A stretch of DNA of 7,973 nt, from positions 1 through 7,973 of the forward strand of contig CAAGML010000046.1 in assembly GCA_900771035.1 (NCBI GenBank), given 5' to 3'. Shown here in pieces: positions 6,930 through 7,973 of this stretch. The stretch's first letter is position 1. Each line of letters begins with the position of its first letter. The DNA comes from Bacteroidales bacterium (GTDB lineage: Bacteria > Bacteroidota > Bacteroidia > Bacteroidales > Paludibacteraceae). The notes beneath the pieces were generated by a model. That model was not told the origin of the DNA and ran no database searches. It saw only the letters and a list, made by a program, of their open reading frames with translations. The position numbers and the translations under genes were made by a program.

Positions 6930-7382
6930 TTAATGCTTAGTATAATCAGTCACATGAGACGATGGAATGTCAAACGAAAAAACAGAGGTTCCATCCTTGT
7001 TTGTCAATGCAAAATCGCACATCGTTATTACATCCATTCCAATCAACACGTCTGTGTCTGCCATATCACCTTCCATCACAAAGAGTGTTTGCACTTCCAT
7101 CTTATTTGGCAATAGCAAGTTAATCATGTATGTATTGACCAGCGACTCTCCATTGGCGTGTTGCATCTTCACATATCCAAGTGATTTAAGGCCAAGTATA
7201 GATGCTATATCCGGCGTAATGACAGTATTCATCGCTCCTGTATCCCATATAGCACTACATGATTCGTATGGTGGATGCGGAATTCCTGACATACGTTGCG
7301 CATCGTAAGCTTGAGACACTTTGATATCAGTTTTAATGGCAACAATACGTTCACCAAATTGTTTTGTAAATGGCGCACTCAC
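6930..7382 (-). CDS. Retropepsin-like aspartic protease domain protein
   Basis: This is a small retroviral-type aspartic protease fold protein. From the GTG at 7382 it is 150 aa. The active-site motif is IWDTGA with the catalytic aspartate at D47. Strand and loop features follow: HANGES at 75-80 in the flap area, LLLPNKMEVQTLFV, and DVLIGMD at 111-117, the family's second hydrophobic-glycine motif. Retropepsins act as dimers, so one DTG per chain is normal. The start was chosen because GTG overlaps the stop of the upstream gene as GTGA, a usual coupling arrangement. An upstream ATG at 7454 would add 24 residues lying over the neighbour and unlike the family. There is no signal peptide, so it is probably cytoplasmic. 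The natural substrate is unknown. It is cotranscribed with the DUF5678-like gene; DUF5678/retropepsin pairs recur in Bacteroidales as far as I recall. Confidence 0.85.
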   Translation of the reverse strand: MSAPFTKQFGERIVAIKTDIKVSQAYDAQRMSGIPHPPYESCSAIWDTGAMNTVITPDIASILGLKSLGYVKMQHANGESLVNTYMINLLLPNKMEVQTLFVMEGDMADTDVLIGMDVITMCDFALTNKDGTSVFSFDIPSSHVTDYTKH

Positions 7383-7630
7383 TTTGCTGAAACTGTTACT
7401 GGTGAGACTCTGTTGTAATACCTGACCGTGTATGCGCTGTCGCCTGGTGTGCATAGCTGTATCATAAACGTTCCAGGTGCGTATTTCTCCAAGGCAGAAT
7501 AATAGGCATCACTTCTGTCTGAATACGAGCCTACTACCTGTTCACCAACAATGACAATGAACTTGCCATTGTAAACAGTCACAAGTTCATCCTGATGATT
7601 CAGATAATAATTGAATTCTTTTTCCAACAT
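7379..7630 (-). CDS. DUF5678-like small protein
   Basis: From the ATG at 7630 this is an 83-aa protein of the type LEKEFNYYLNHQDELVTVYN, followed by GKFIVI, a GSYSDRSDA turn and ALEKYAPGTFMIQLC. These are characteristic of DUF5678, a short alpha/beta domain of unknown function. The start was chosen because the promoter -7 element at 7661-7668 leaves only about 30 bases of leader before 7630. The in-frame ATG at 7651 would be nearly leaderless, and the most upstream ATG at 7705 lies before the promoter and would make a 108-aa product. There is no membrane segment. The gene overlaps the retropepsin gene by four bases (GTGA), so the two proteins probably work together, perhaps as protease and substrate or cofactor. 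That partnership is inference from gene order. Confidence 0.8.
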   Translation of the reverse strand: MLEKEFNYYLNHQDELVTVYNGKFIVIVGEQVVGSYSDRSDAYYSALEKYAPGTFMIQLCTPGDSAYTVRYYNRVSPVTVSAK

Positions 7631-7660
7631 GGTCTTATTATGGTTTTGCATTTCGCGCTG

Positions 7661-7692
7661 CAAAGGTACGAATATTTTTTGGATTGAGCAAA
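7661..7692 (-). promoter_or_regulatory. Bacteroidetes consensus promoter for the DUF5678-retropepsin unit
   Basis: On the minus strand TTTG (7692-7689), a 20-base spacer and TACCTTTG (7668-7661) match the Bacteroidetes sigma-factor consensus TTTG / TAnnTTTG exactly. It lies just after the stop of the YhcG-like gene and about 30 bases before the preferred ATG at 7630. The two downstream genes can therefore be transcribed independently of the nuclease gene. The predicted transcript start is around 7652-7656. Confidence 0.85.
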
Positions 7693-7707
7693 AGATTTCT
7701 ATCATTT

Positions 7708-7973
7708 TTACCGAGTCTCGTCCTCCTTTCTATATTCATCAATCCATTCACGCAACTTTTGCTGTAGCAACTCCTTGTCAGGAAGACACAGCGCATACTG
7801 CTGGGCATATATGTTTGCATCCTCTGGCAATGTGAGTTCAACCAGAGCATCATTCTTTCGCTCACAGAGAAGAATGCCGATGGTTGGTTTCTCAAAGTCC
7901 TCTTTCACGAAGCGGTCGTAGTAGTTGACGTACATCTGCATCTGACCGAGATCCTGATGGGTGAGGTCATCCA
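7708..7973 (-). CDS. YhcG/DUF1016-family PD-(D/E)xK nuclease, C-terminal part
   Basis: The 5' end lies outside the window; 87 codons and the TAA are visible. The fragment DLGQMQMYVNYYDR, followed by KPTIGILLCERKNDALVELTL and a YALCLPDKELLQQ-type ending, matches the C-terminal nuclease domain of the YhcG (DUF1016) family. In this family the catalytic aspartate and E-x-K lie just upstream of the GQM-containing helix, so they would be beyond the window edge and cannot be checked. The Q-rich helix seen here is the motif-like QxxxY region of the fold. An internal ATG at 7941 is not the true start, because the frame stays open to the edge with family-like residues. YhcG proteins are often found near type I R-M genes and other defence genes, which fits this neighbourhood. 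The exact substrate is unsettled. Confidence 0.85.
   Translation of the reverse strand, partial: DDLTHQDLGQMQMYVNYYDRFVKEDFEKPTIGILLCERKNDALVELTLPEDANIYAQQYALCLPDKELLQQKLREWIDEYRKEDETR

Noticed and set aside
7383..7454. The longer retropepsin start at ATG 7454.
   Set aside because: It would overlap the DUF5678-like gene by 76 bases and add an N-terminus unlike the family, whereas GTG 7382 gives a four-base GTGA overlap.

Overview
The window is the tail of a Bacteroidales defence region. The most likely source is a gut Bacteroides/Prevotella-type genome. The reasons are a textbook Bacteroidetes promoter (TTTG-N20-TACCTTTG, 7661-7692), start codons without clear Shine-Dalgarno sequences, a DUF5678 plus retropepsin-like gene pair, and a type I restriction-modification locus of the EcoR124I (type IC) kind. 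Every gene I accept is on the minus strand, so the window reads from its right end to its left.

Right end (7973 to 6930): the C-terminal part of a YhcG/DUF1016-type nuclease runs in from outside the window. After it comes a strong promoter driving a short two-gene unit, a DUF5678-like small protein and a retroviral-type aspartic protease. The second gene starts on a GTG whose GTGA overlaps the stop of the first.

Middle (6929 to 6714): this 216-base stretch has no gene but holds the probable control region of the R-M operon. It contains a promoter-like pair (TTTA-N20-TATTTTTG) whose spacer includes a run of eight G, and further on a 14-bp perfect hairpin followed by a T run, 34 bases before the first start codon.

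Left two thirds (6713 to 216): the operon is a 171-aa membrane-anchored protein of unknown function, then hsdM (methylase), hsdS (specificity) and hsdR (translocase/nuclease). The first pair is 5 bases apart. hsdS and hsdR are one base apart (or overlap, if an upstream TTG is used). hsdM and hsdS are separated by a 144-base gap that carries three hairpins, two of them copies of one sequence with a compensatory base-pair change. All R-M catalytic motifs look intact. hsdS is visibly more AT-rich than its flanks, as expected of an exchangeable specificity gene.

Left end (215 to 1): there is no convincing gene. An element of about 190 bp is bounded by a 15-bp perfect inverted repeat inside longer imperfect arms, and it looks like a MITE or a large structured intergenic repeat.

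The core R-M system is a known type. The points worth following up are the possible phase-variable promoter and leader terminator, the unexplained membrane protein leading the operon, and the two structured repeat elements.
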